This document shows, piece after piece, positions 1-6,206 of a stretch of 11,914 nucleotides of DNA. Where the stretch lies: positions 1 to 11,914 of the forward strand of contig JAHWJJ010000082.1 in NCBI GenBank assembly GCA_019348475.1, in the 5' to 3' direction. The number at the start of each line of letters is the position of its first letter. The stretch's first letter is position 1. The notes below the pieces were generated by a model. The model searched no databases, was not told the DNA's origin, and saw only the letters and a list, made by a program, of their open reading frames with translations. Source of the stretch: Gemmatimonadota bacterium (GTDB lineage: Bacteria; Gemmatimonadota; Gemmatimonadetes; Longimicrobiales; Longimicrobiaceae). Position numbers and translations under genes: made by a program.

Positions 1-85
1 TGACGGCGTTTCCGCCGCCGCCGCCCACGCCCACCACCTTCATGCGGGCGTTCTGGGTCATCGTCTCGTCGTACTCGAAGACCAT
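1..85 (-). CDS. ftsZ: Cell division protein FtsZ, N-terminal 28 codons (runs off the window's left edge)
   Basis: FtsZ is the tubulin-like GTPase that polymerises into the cytoplasmic Z-ring. Only its start is here, reading MVFEYDETMTQNARMKVVGV and then GGGGGNAV. The KVVGVGGGGGNAV stretch is the first nucleotide-binding glycine-rich strand/loop typical of FtsZ, and the short acidic lead-in is also usual. I place the start at the ATG at 85 because GGAGGAG lies 9 nt upstream (95-101). An in-frame ATG at 103 would add MEEPAH but has only a pyrimidine-rich sequence before it. The gene is downstream of ftsA with 72 bp between them, the usual order. The GTPase T7 loop, C-terminal linker and FtsA-binding tail lie outside the window. 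Identity is very likely from both sequence and position. Confidence 0.93.
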   Translation of the reverse strand, partial: MVFEYDETMTQNARMKVVGVGGGGGNAV

Positions 86-94
86 GTGCGCTGG

Positions 95-101
95 CTCCTC
101 C
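95..101 (-). promoter_or_regulatory. Ribosome binding site of ftsZ
   Basis: GGAGGAG on the minus strand sits 9 nt before the ATG at 85. It decides the ftsZ start, because it lies inside the coding region if the upstream ATG at 103 were used. It is one of the clearest Shine-Dalgarno sites in the window, which fits FtsZ being made in larger amounts than FtsQ or FtsA. Confidence 0.75.
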
Positions 102-157
102 ATGGGGAGGGACGGGCGTTTGAGAAGGATCCGGATTACGGAACGTCCACGGGGAGC

Positions 158-1417
158 TCAGAAGAAATCCGAGATCCAGTCACGCATCCACTTGATGGCG
201 CCGTTGACCGAAGCGCCGGACATGGCGCTCCCTTCGGGTGCTTCCGACACGAGCCGGCGCGAGCCGTACACGGCCAGTCCTGCAGCGGTCGAAAACTTGG
301 GGCGCCGGACAGAATCCGCAAGGCCGCCCAGCCCCTCGCCGGGGACGCCGATGCGCACGGGCGCCGCAAAGCCGCGCTCCGCCAGCTCCAGCACCCCCTG
401 CATGCTGGCCCCGCCGCCGGTAAGGACGATGCCGCCGCCCAGCTGCCCGGCAAAGCCGCCGCGGTCCAGCTCCGCCGCCACCAGGCCGAAGATCTCGTCC
501 ATCCGCTGCTCGATCACGTGCGCCAGCAGCTCGCGCGCGACGTGCCGCGTCTGCCCCGCGGCGGCGCCGGGGATCTCGAAGGTCTCGTCCGGCCGCACCA
601 GGTCGGCGCGCGCCACCCCGTAGCGCTCCTTGGCGCGCCCGGCCTCGGCATAGGGAAGGGAGAGGCCCTTGGCGATGTCGTTGGTCACCGTGGCGCCGCC
701 CCAGGGGAGCGAGGTCAGGTGGCGGATCTTCCGCTCGTGGAAGATGCAGACGTCGGTCGTCCCCCCGCCCAGCTCCACCAGCGCGATCCCGATCTCCTTC
801 TCGTCCTCGGTCACCACGGCCAGCGAAGAGGCCAGCGGCTCCAGGACCAGCTCGGCGACGGTGTAGCCTGCGCGGGTGACGGCCTTGCGCACGTTCTGCC
901 CGGCGGTGGCGCTGCCGGTGACGATGAAGACCTCGGCCTCCAGCCGGGTTCCCGCCATGCCGACGGGGTCGCTGATGCCGCCCTGCGCGTCGACGATGTA
1001 CTCCTGCGGGATCGCGTGGATCAACTCGCGGTCGCCGGGGATCACCACCGCGCGGGCCACCTCCTGCACGCGGTCCACGTCGCCCGGGCGGATCTCGCCG
1101 TCGCCGCCGGGGCCGCGCCCCACGGCCACGACGCCGGTGGAGGGCCAGGCGTGGATGTGCTCGCCCGCGATACCGGTGTACAGCTTCTGCACCGTGACCC
1201 CCGCCATCAGCTCGGCCTCCTTGACGGCCTTGCGGACCGACTCGGTGGTGGCCTCGATGTCGGTGACGATCTCGCGCCGGATGCCCCCGGTGCGCGCCTG
1301 CCCCACGCCCAGGATCTTGACCTGCGCGCGCTGCGGGGCGTCGCCGGTGACCTCGGCGATGACGACGGCGGTCTTGCTCGACCCGATGTCCAGCCCTGCG
1401 ACGATGGTGGGACGCAT
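158..1417 (-). CDS. ftsA: Cell division protein FtsA, actin-like Z-ring membrane anchor
   Basis: FtsA (419 aa) binds ATP and the FtsZ C-terminal tail, tethering the Z-ring to the inner face of the membrane and recruiting later divisome proteins. Visible motifs of the actin/Hsp70 fold are the phosphate 1 loop GLDIGSSKT (8-16), the phosphate 2 loop ELGGGTTDV (215-223) and the adenosine-binding GGGIVLTGGGAS (327-338). The FtsA-specific 1C subdomain should lie at about 84-160. The last residues, IKWMRDWISDFF (408-419), form the amphipathic membrane-targeting helix that ends the family. Length is normal. The ATG at 1417 puts VAGLDIG four residues after Met-Arg, as is common. An in-frame GTG at 1447 would overlap the ftsQ stop as GTGA and add ten residues (VTRSRTQTES). 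Neither start has a good ribosome site, so the start is uncertain. It lies 26 bp after ftsQ and 72 bp before ftsZ. Confidence 0.96.
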   Translation of the reverse strand: MRPTIVAGLDIGSSKTAVVIAEVTGDAPQRAQVKILGVGQARTGGIRREIVTDIEATTESVRKAVKEAELMAGVTVQKLYTGIAGEHIHAWPSTGVVAVGRGPGGDGEIRPGDVDRVQEVARAVVIPGDRELIHAIPQEYIVDAQGGISDPVGMAGTRLEAEVFIVTGSATAGQNVRKAVTRAGYTVAELVLEPLASSLAVVTEDEKEIGIALVELGGGTTDVCIFHERKIRHLTSLPWGGATVTNDIAKGLSLPYAEAGRAKERYGVARADLVRPDETFEIPGAAAGQTRHVARELLAHVIEQRMDEIFGLVAAELDRGGFAGQLGGGIVLTGGGASMQGVLELAERGFAAPVRIGVPGEGLGGLADSVRRPKFSTAAGLAVYGSRRLVSEAPEGSAMSGASVNGAIKWMRDWISDFF

Positions 1418-1443
1418 GGATTCGGTCTGCGTGCGGCTGCGGG

Positions 1444-2202
1444 TCACGAAACGGGTTGCGGCGCGGGCGCCGGCGCAACCTCTGGAAGCCGGACGACCAC
1501 CATGTCGGCGAAGCGGGCGTCCACCTGCGCGCGCCCGCCCTGCGGCACGCGCCGCGCGACGTCGGCCAGGGTGGCGCGGAGCTGCGTGAGCCGGGGCTCC
1601 GCCGCCCCGGCGGGAAGGAGCACCTCCGCCCGCGGGTGCGCCAGGACCAGCCACGTCGCGCCGCCGGGCCCGCCGCGCAGTTCGCTGACGCGCGCCATCA
1701 GCATGGGATCGGCGTCCGCCAGGCGCCCCGCTTCGGCCAGCAGCCGGAGCGTGGCGGGGTCGCGGACGCGGGTCGCGGTGTCGGGCGCGGCGCCGGCGAG
1801 CGGCAGGTCCACGGGAACACGCGCCGGATCCACGGGGAGCAGCTCGCCGCCGGCCGTCGCCGGTCGCAGCGTCCCCGCGGCCACCAGGGCCACGGGGCGC
1901 TTTTCCGTGATGCGGATGCGCAGCGTGGCCGGCAGCCGCCGCTCCACCCGCGCTTCGGCGATCACGGGGTGCCTCTCCAGCGCCGCCTCCCATTGCGCCG
2001 GGTCGGTCCACACGCTGGCGCCGATGCGGACGCCCGACGCGGCCACCACCTCGTGCGGCGCGAGAAGGCGCGTCCCCGCGACCTCCACCCGGTTCGCGTC
2101 GAACAGCGGCACCCGCCGCAGCGCCGGCGGCGCCCAGAACGGCGCCGATCCCGCCGCGGCGGCCACCAGGCCCAGGAGCGCCAGGCGGACGGGGCGCTTC
2201 AT
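1444..2202 (-). CDS. ftsQ: Cell division protein FtsQ (POTRA-domain, bitopic)
   Basis: FtsQ is a single-pass membrane protein whose periplasmic part joins FtsB/FtsL and the PBP-FtsW pair to the divisome. This 252-aa protein has only a few basic cytoplasmic residues (MKRPVR), one hydrophobic Ala/Leu-rich segment (about 7-27), then a POTRA-like region (about 34-107) with FDANRVEVAGTRLL, HPVIAEARVERRLP and the closing IRITEKRPVALV. The FtsQ beta domain follows to about 240, and the tail is Pro/Ala-rich (APAPAPQPVS). The cytoplasmic N-terminus is much shorter than in many FtsQ proteins. The ATG at 2202 overlaps the murC stop as ATGA, and GGAG lies 7 nt upstream (2210-2213), inside the last murC codons. 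Sequence conservation in this family is low, so the call rests on the POTRA pattern and the position between murC and ftsA. Confidence 0.9.
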   Translation of the reverse strand: MKRPVRLALLGLVAAAAGSAPFWAPPALRRVPLFDANRVEVAGTRLLAPHEVVAASGVRIGASVWTDPAQWEAALERHPVIAEARVERRLPATLRIRITEKRPVALVAAGTLRPATAGGELLPVDPARVPVDLPLAGAAPDTATRVRDPATLRLLAEAGRLADADPMLMARVSELRGGPGGATWLVLAHPRAEVLLPAGAAEPRLTQLRATLADVARRVPQGGRAQVDARFADMVVVRLPEVAPAPAPQPVS

Positions 2203-3623
2203 CGGCCCGCTCCGGACGGGGCGCCGCGCAGCATCTCCAGCAGCTCGCGCGCGGCGGCGTCCAGGTTTCCCGCGCCCATGGTCACGCACAGGTCGCCCGG
2301 GCGCAGCTCGGCGGCGACGGCATCCACCACGTCCGCGCGCTCCCGCACGTAGCGCACGTCCGCGCCCGCCGCCCGCGCGTGCTCCAGGATCATCTCCCCC
2401 GTCACGCCCTCGATCGGCTTCTCGCGGGCGGCGTAGACGTCGGTGACGAAGATCACGTCCGCCCGCGCCAGCGTCTGGCCGAACTCGCGGGCAAAGTCGC
2501 GCGTCCGCGAGTACAGGTGGGGCTGAAAGCAAAGCACCAGCCGGCGGTCCGGGTGCCCGGCGCGCGCGGCGGCGATCGTCGCCTGCACCTCGGTGGGGTG
2601 GTGCGCGTAGTCGTCCACGAACAGCACCCCGTCCGCCTCGCCCAGGGTCTCGAAGCGGCGGTCCACGCCGCGGTACGCCGCCAGCCCTTCCGCGATCGCC
2701 TCCCACGCCACGCCGAAGCGGCGGGCGACGGCCACGGCGGCCAGCGCGTTGCGGACGTTGTGCAGCCCCGGCGCGGCCAGCTGCGCCGTTCCCAGCACGG
2801 TGCCGCGCTCGCGGACCACGAAGGTACAGTCGCCGCCGGAGGGGCGCACGTCTTCGGCGCGGAACATGGAGCCGGCGCTCACCCCGTAGGTGACGATGCG
2901 CTCGGGGCCGCCGCGAAGGGTGTTGAGCAGCCGCGCGGCGCCGTGGTCGTCCGCGCACCCGGCGATCAGCCCGTCGGCGGGGACGGCGTCGACGAAGGTG
3001 CGGAACGCCTCCTCCACCGCGTCCAGGGAGCCGTAGATGTCCAGGTGGTCGGCCTCGAGGGTGGTCACCACGGCCACGGTGGGGCGCAGCTGGTGGAACG
3101 AGCGGTCGTACTCGTCGGCCTCCACCACGTACACGCTGTCGCCGCCGCGGCGCAGGTTTCCCCCCCACGCGGGGACGCGGGCACCGACGAACCCCGTGGG
3201 ATCGAGCCCGGCCGCGGCCAGCACCCCCGTGGTGAGCGTGGTGGTGGTCGTCTTTCCGTGCGTCCCCGCGACTCCCACGACGGTGGCGTGGTTGACGATG
3301 GCGCCCAGCGCCTCCGCCCGCTTGAGCACCGGGATGCCGGCGGCGCGCGCGGCGGCCAGCTCCGGATGCCCCGCGGGGACGGCGGCGGTGACGATGAGCG
3401 CTGCGCACCCCTCCACGTGAGACGGGTCGTGGCCCTGGTACACGGTGGCCCCGCGCTGCTCCAGCAGCTGCGTCGCGGGCCCGGGGGACGAGTCGCACCC
3501 GGTGACGCGGGCGCCAGCCAGCAGCGCCATCTCCGCCAGCGGCGCCATGCCCGCCCCGCCGATCCCCATGAAGTGCACGGGGCCGCGCTCTGCCAGCTGA
3601 ACCAGGTCGAAGTCGGTGCTCAA
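2199..3623 (-). CDS. murC: UDP-N-acetylmuramate--L-alanine ligase MurC
   Basis: MurC adds L-alanine to UDP-MurNAc using ATP, the first step of the stem peptide, in the cytoplasm. The 474-aa protein has the three Mur ligase domains. These show GIGGAGM (20-26) of the N-terminal UDP-binding fold, the ATP loop AGTHGKTTT (119-127), EADEYDRSF (168-176), ADHLDIYG (191-198), RRFE (322-325), DDYAHHPTEV (337-346), FQPHLYSRTR (366-375), the EKPIEGVTG region (401-409) and MGAGN (449-453). The DDYAHHPTEV and EKPIEGV motifs separate MurC from MurD, MurE and MurF. The start is a TTG at 3623; no ATG or GTG lies upstream in frame before the stop, and no Shine-Dalgarno site is evident. It is the first gene after the only sizeable gap in the cluster, so it may be expressed partly on its own. 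It overlaps ftsQ by 4 bp. Confidence 0.97.
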   Translation of the reverse strand: MSTDFDLVQLAERGPVHFMGIGGAGMAPLAEMALLAGARVTGCDSSPGPATQLLEQRGATVYQGHDPSHVEGCAALIVTAAVPAGHPELAAARAAGIPVLKRAEALGAIVNHATVVGVAGTHGKTTTTTLTTGVLAAAGLDPTGFVGARVPAWGGNLRRGGDSVYVVEADEYDRSFHQLRPTVAVVTTLEADHLDIYGSLDAVEEAFRTFVDAVPADGLIAGCADDHGAARLLNTLRGGPERIVTYGVSAGSMFRAEDVRPSGGDCTFVVRERGTVLGTAQLAAPGLHNVRNALAAVAVARRFGVAWEAIAEGLAAYRGVDRRFETLGEADGVLFVDDYAHHPTEVQATIAAARAGHPDRRLVLCFQPHLYSRTRDFAREFGQTLARADVIFVTDVYAAREKPIEGVTGEMILEHARAAGADVRYVRERADVVDAVAAELRPGDLCVTMGAGNLDAAARELLEMLRGAPSGAGR

Positions 3624-3727
3624 TGTAACGCAGGCCCCACGTGTAAGAAAGAACGTCGGGACGCATTCTCGCGCCCTTCCCTGCTCCCCCGCTGCGACGA
3701 ACCGCGGTGATCATCGGCAGCCTCCGC

Positions 3728-3748
3728 GCGAGCGCCCCCTCCGCTCGC
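3728..3748. repeat. Short inverted repeat (7-bp stem), second half of a REP-like element
   Basis: GCGAGCG (3728-3734) and CGCTCGC (3742-3748) are perfect reverse complements around a 7-nt C-rich loop. A further GCTCGC at 3753-3758 could pair with the same left arm. The element lies 11 bp from the larger hairpin at 3759-3786, and together they look like a REP or BIME-type intergenic unit. That class is inferred from shape only. Confidence 0.5.
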
Positions 3749-3758
3749 TCAGGCTCGC

Positions 3759-3786
3759 ACCTCCCCCAAAAAACCCTGGGGGAGGT
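3759..3786. repeat. Perfect 10-bp inverted repeat with 8-nt loop
   Basis: ACCTCCCCCA (3759-3768) pairs perfectly with TGGGGGAGGT (3777-3786). On the minus-strand transcript the loop is GGGTTTTT, so the T-run sits in the loop, not after the stem, and this is not a standard intrinsic terminator. The right arm contains GGAGG and the left arm CCTCC, so a Shine-Dalgarno-like sequence is held in the stem, but no start codon follows at a useful distance. It may be an RNA-stabilising or processing hairpin protecting the murG end, or part of a dispersed repeat. Confidence 0.65.
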
Positions 3787-3824
3787 TGAACTGCAGTCTT
3801 TCCCGGCTCGCGCCGCTCAACTCA

Positions 3825-3872
3825 CGCACCCACGCACCCACGCACTTTCGCACTTTCGCACTCACCCACTCA
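3825..3872. repeat. 8-bp tandem repeat, six imperfect units, overlapping the murG stop
   Basis: On the plus strand the units are CGCACCCA twice, CGCACTTT twice, CGCACTCA and CCCACTCA. On the coding strand they read as GTGCG-rich octamers. The first units downstream of the gene are non-coding. The last two carry the murG stop codon (3862-3864) and its final codons. Because 8 is not a multiple of 3, a copy-number change on the coding side of the stop would shift the frame of the murG tail; changes beyond the stop would leave it intact. Confidence 0.75.
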
Positions 3873-4989
3873 CCAGCCGCGCCAGCTCGCGGACGATGAG
3901 GTCGGCGGCGTGCGGCTGACCGCGCTCCTTCGCCTTCGCGGCGAGCGAGGCGCGCCGGGCGGGATTGTTCGCCACGGCCATCATCTCCCTCCACAGGCGC
4001 CCGCCGCCCAGCTCCTTCTCCTCCACCATCACCGCCGCGCCGGCCTCCGCCAGGGCGACCGCGTTGTGGTACTGGTGGTTGGCGGCCGCGGTCGGCAGCG
4101 GGACGAGGATCATGGGGATGCCCCAGGCGCACAGCTCGGCCAGCGACATGGCGCCCGCGCGGCTGATGGCGAAGTCGGCGGAGGCCAGCGCGCCGGGCAT
4201 GTCCTGGATGTACGGAACCGCCTTCACCCACGCGGGGCTCCCCAGGTCCGCCAGCGCGCCCTGCACGCGGTCGAAGTTCCCCGTCCCCGTGGCCCACAGG
4301 ATCTCGAAGCCCTCGCCGCCGGGGAGCCGCCCGTCCACCACCCCGCGCAGGTCCGCCAGCAGCGCCTCGTTCACCGCGCGCGCGCCCTGCGAGCCGCCGA
4401 CGACCAGCCCCACCGTGCCGCCGCCCAGCCCGAACTTCGCCCGCGCCGCCGCCCGGTCCGCGGAAAAGTCGGGGGGGCGGATGGGGTTGCCGAACTCGAA
4501 CACCTCCGTGCGCTTGCCCGGCTTCAGGTAGCGCCGCGCCTCGGGAAACGCCAGGTGGATCTGCCGCACGCGCCCGGCGACCAGGCGCGAAACCACGCCG
4601 GGAAAGGAGTTCTGCTCCTGCACCGCGGCCGGCACCCCCCGCAGCAGCGCGAACGCCACCGCGGGCCCACTGGCGTATCCGCCCGTGCCGACCACCAGGT
4701 TGGGGCGGAAGGTGCGGAAGATGTGGTTCAATCCCCCGAACGACTGCGCCATCGCCGGCACCAGCCGCCAGTTCTGCCACGGCTTCGCCCGGCGGATCGG
4801 CTCGAGGGGCAGCAGCCGGTGCGGCACCCCCTTCTCGGGGAGCACCCGCGCCTCCACCCCCCGCCTGGCCCCGACGAAGAACACCTCCGCCGCCGGGTCC
4901 AGGCGGCGGAACGCATCCCCCAGCGCCAGTGCGGGGTACAGGTGCCCGCCCGTCCCCCCGCCCGCGAACAGCACCCGCGGCGCCGTCAT
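3862..4989 (-). CDS. murG: MurG, undecaprenyl-PP-MurNAc-pentapeptide N-acetylglucosaminyltransferase
   Basis: MurG transfers GlcNAc from UDP-GlcNAc to lipid I, giving lipid II, on the inner face of the cytoplasmic membrane. The 375-aa GT-B enzyme shows the glycine-rich GGGTGGHLYPA (10-20), GTGGYASGP (101-109), QEQNSFPG (124-131), the C-domain loop GGSQGAR (198-204) and the UDP-GlcNAc-binding run SRAGAMSLAEL (276-286) to PTAAANHQYHNA (299-310), including the conserved Glu285 and Gln306. Length is normal. The ATG at 4989 overlaps the ftsW stop as ATGA, with GGGAGG 7 nt upstream. The 3' end reads into an 8-bp tandem repeat that supplies the stop, so the last few residues (LVSG) may vary between relatives without loss of function. 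It is the last gene before the 238-bp spacer. Confidence 0.98.
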   Translation of the reverse strand: MTAPRVLFAGGGTGGHLYPALALGDAFRRLDPAAEVFFVGARRGVEARVLPEKGVPHRLLPLEPIRRAKPWQNWRLVPAMAQSFGGLNHIFRTFRPNLVVGTGGYASGPAVAFALLRGVPAAVQEQNSFPGVVSRLVAGRVRQIHLAFPEARRYLKPGKRTEVFEFGNPIRPPDFSADRAAARAKFGLGGGTVGLVVGGSQGARAVNEALLADLRGVVDGRLPGGEGFEILWATGTGNFDRVQGALADLGSPAWVKAVPYIQDMPGALASADFAISRAGAMSLAELCAWGIPMILVPLPTAAANHQYHNAVALAEAGAAVMVEEKELGGGRLWREMMAVANNPARRASLAAKAKERGQPHAADLIVRELARLVSG

Positions 4990-6206
4990 CGGGCCGCCTC
5001 CCGCGGACCGGAGGCGCGCGCGATGCTCATCAATATCCCCACCGCCGCGAACGCCGTCAGCAGCGCGCTGCGGCCGTAGGACATGAAGGGGAGCGCCACC
5101 CCGGTCGTCGGCAGGAGCGCGAGGGCCACGCCCATGTGCAGGAACGCGCTCACGGCGATCAGGTTGGTCATTCCGATGGCGAGGAGGTAGCCGAAGCGGT
5201 CCGGCGCGCGCGCGGCGATGCGGTACCCCACCACCAGGAACCCGCTGAACAGCGCGACCACGAACACGATCCCCAGCAGCCCCCACTCCTCGGCCATCAT
5301 CGAGAAGAGGAAGTCGTTGTGCGGCTCCGGGAGAAAGCCGTACTTCTGCCGGCTCTCGCCGAAGCCCACGCCGCTCACCCCGCCGGAGCCGATGGCGATG
5401 AGCGACTGGTGGATCTGGTAGCTCACCCCGCCGGTGTCGTGCGTGGGATCCAGGAAGGCGGCGATGCGGCGCGCGCGGTACCCCTCGCCCTGCACCAGCT
5501 TCCACAGCACCGGCACGGCCAGCAGCCCCAGCAGGATGAAGTGGCCGATGCGGGCGCCGCCCGCGAACAGCACCAGTGCGCCCAGCAGCACGATCAGCAG
5601 CGCCGCGCTCATGTTGGGCTGCTTCAGCACGAGGAGGACGATGGGGATCCACACCACCAGAAAGGGCATGAGTCCCTTGCTGAGCGAGTGCAGCCGGTCC
5701 GCCTTCTTCACCGCCAGCGCCGCCGTCCAGGCAACGATGGCGATCTTGGCGAACTCCGAGGGCTGAAAGCTGATCCCCAGGTTCAGCCAGCGGCGCGCGC
5801 CGTTGATGCGCGGCGCGATGGCCTCCGTCCCCGGCAGCACCACCACCACCAGCATCACCCCGATCCCGCAGAGCATCGGCCAGGCGAGCAGGCGCCAGCG
5901 GCGGTAGTCCACGCGGGAGAGGACGACGGCCAGCACCGCCCCCGTCATCCCCCCGACCAGCTGCTTGAGGGCGTAGAAGTGCCCCGGCAGCCCTTCCGAC
6001 GCGGCCAGGAAGCTGCTGGCGCTGTACATCTCCATCAGCCCGAAGGCGAACGCGAAGGCGGTGAGCCCCACCAGCGCCCGCGTTTCCCACGTCTCGTCGC
6101 GCGCGGCGGCGACCGCGGAGGGCGCGCGCTCCCGCGGCGTGACCACGGGCTGCGCGGGGTCCGCCGGCCGCTTTCCGCGTCCCCGTCCGATGGCGATGCT
6201 CGTCAT
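4986..6206 (-). CDS. ftsW: FtsW, SEDS-family septal peptidoglycan glycosyltransferase
   Basis: FtsW polymerises lipid II into glycan strands at the septum together with its cognate class B PBP. The 406-aa protein has a cytoplasmic N-terminal extension of about 42 residues, basic and Pro-rich, then about ten membrane segments. SEDS landmarks are NGARRWL (135-141), QPSEFAK (148-154) and the large outer loop before LPEPHNDFLF (292-301), whose Asp298 matches the catalytic Asp of the FtsW/RodA family (E. coli FtsW D297, by recall). The C-terminal signature reads LPTTGVALPFMSYGRSALL, where the common form has SYGGS, and QPNMSAA (196-202) stands where QPDxGTA is usual. Position between murD and murG, and no rod-shape genes nearby, favour FtsW over RodA. 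The ATG at 6206 overlaps the murD stop (ATGA), with GGGAGGG 9 nt upstream (6216-6222). Confidence 0.96.
   Translation of the reverse strand: MTSIAIGRGRGKRPADPAQPVVTPRERAPSAVAAARDETWETRALVGLTAFAFAFGLMEMYSASSFLAASEGLPGHFYALKQLVGGMTGAVLAVVLSRVDYRRWRLLAWPMLCGIGVMLVVVVLPGTEAIAPRINGARRWLNLGISFQPSEFAKIAIVAWTAALAVKKADRLHSLSKGLMPFLVVWIPIVLLVLKQPNMSAALLIVLLGALVLFAGGARIGHFILLGLLAVPVLWKLVQGEGYRARRIAAFLDPTHDTGGVSYQIHQSLIAIGSGGVSGVGFGESRQKYGFLPEPHNDFLFSMMAEEWGLLGIVFVVALFSGFLVVGYRIAARAPDRFGYLLAIGMTNLIAVSAFLHMGVALALLPTTGVALPFMSYGRSALLTAFAAVGILMSIARASGPREAAR
4997..5002 (-). promoter_or_regulatory. Ribosome binding site of murG inside the ftsW 3' end
   Basis: GGGAGG on the minus strand lies 7 nt before the murG ATG at 4989 and is part of the last ftsW codons (Arg-Glu-Ala region). 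With the ATGA stop/start overlap it supports coupled translation of ftsW and murG and fixes the murG start. Confidence 0.7.

Larger units (their letters stand above)
3624..3861. other. Intergenic spacer between murG and murC
   Basis: This is the only non-coding stretch over 100 bp in the window. Starting at the murG end it holds most of an 8-bp tandem repeat, then a 10-bp-stem hairpin (3759-3786), a second 7-bp-stem hairpin (3728-3748) and about 100 bp leading to the murC TTG. No convincing small gene is seen. The ORFs through it are short or are out-of-frame continuations of neighbours. I do not see a clear sigma70-type promoter, although a promoter for murC-ftsQ-ftsA-ftsZ would be expected here if there is one. 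AGGGAAGGG (3674-3682) stands 7 nt before an ATG at 3666 that is out of frame with murC. Confidence 0.7.

Noticed and set aside
86..157. Gene or strong regulatory site between ftsA and ftsZ
   Set aside because: The 72 bp hold the ftsZ ribosome site but no further hairpin or promoter-like pair that I can support.
86..2446. Very long plus-strand open frame antisense to ftsA, ftsQ and part of murC
   Set aside because: Its translation is rich in Arg, Ala, Gly and His low-complexity runs with no family motif, and it lies opposite clearly coding genes. It is a GC-rich shadow frame.
3624..3660. Promoter just upstream of murC (TTCTTT and TTACAC or TTACAT boxes)
   Set aside because: Matches to -35 and -10 consensus are poor and the spacing is not convincing. 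Promoter consensus for this organism is unknown to me.
1444..3714. ftsQ frame open through all of murC, suggesting a MurC-overlapping or fused protein
   Set aside because: The part overlapping murC has Arg/Gly-rich composition and no motif, while the murC frame holds every MurC motif. The open frame is due to scarce stops at high GC.
3759..3786. Rho-independent terminator after murG
   Set aside because: The T-run is in the loop and the bases after the stem on the minus strand are GCGAGCC, not a U-tract. It is kept only as an inverted repeat.
3707..3919. 70-aa plus-strand ORF across the spacer
   Set aside because: It is composed largely of the hairpins and the tandem repeat, has no motif, and runs into the murG antisense strand.
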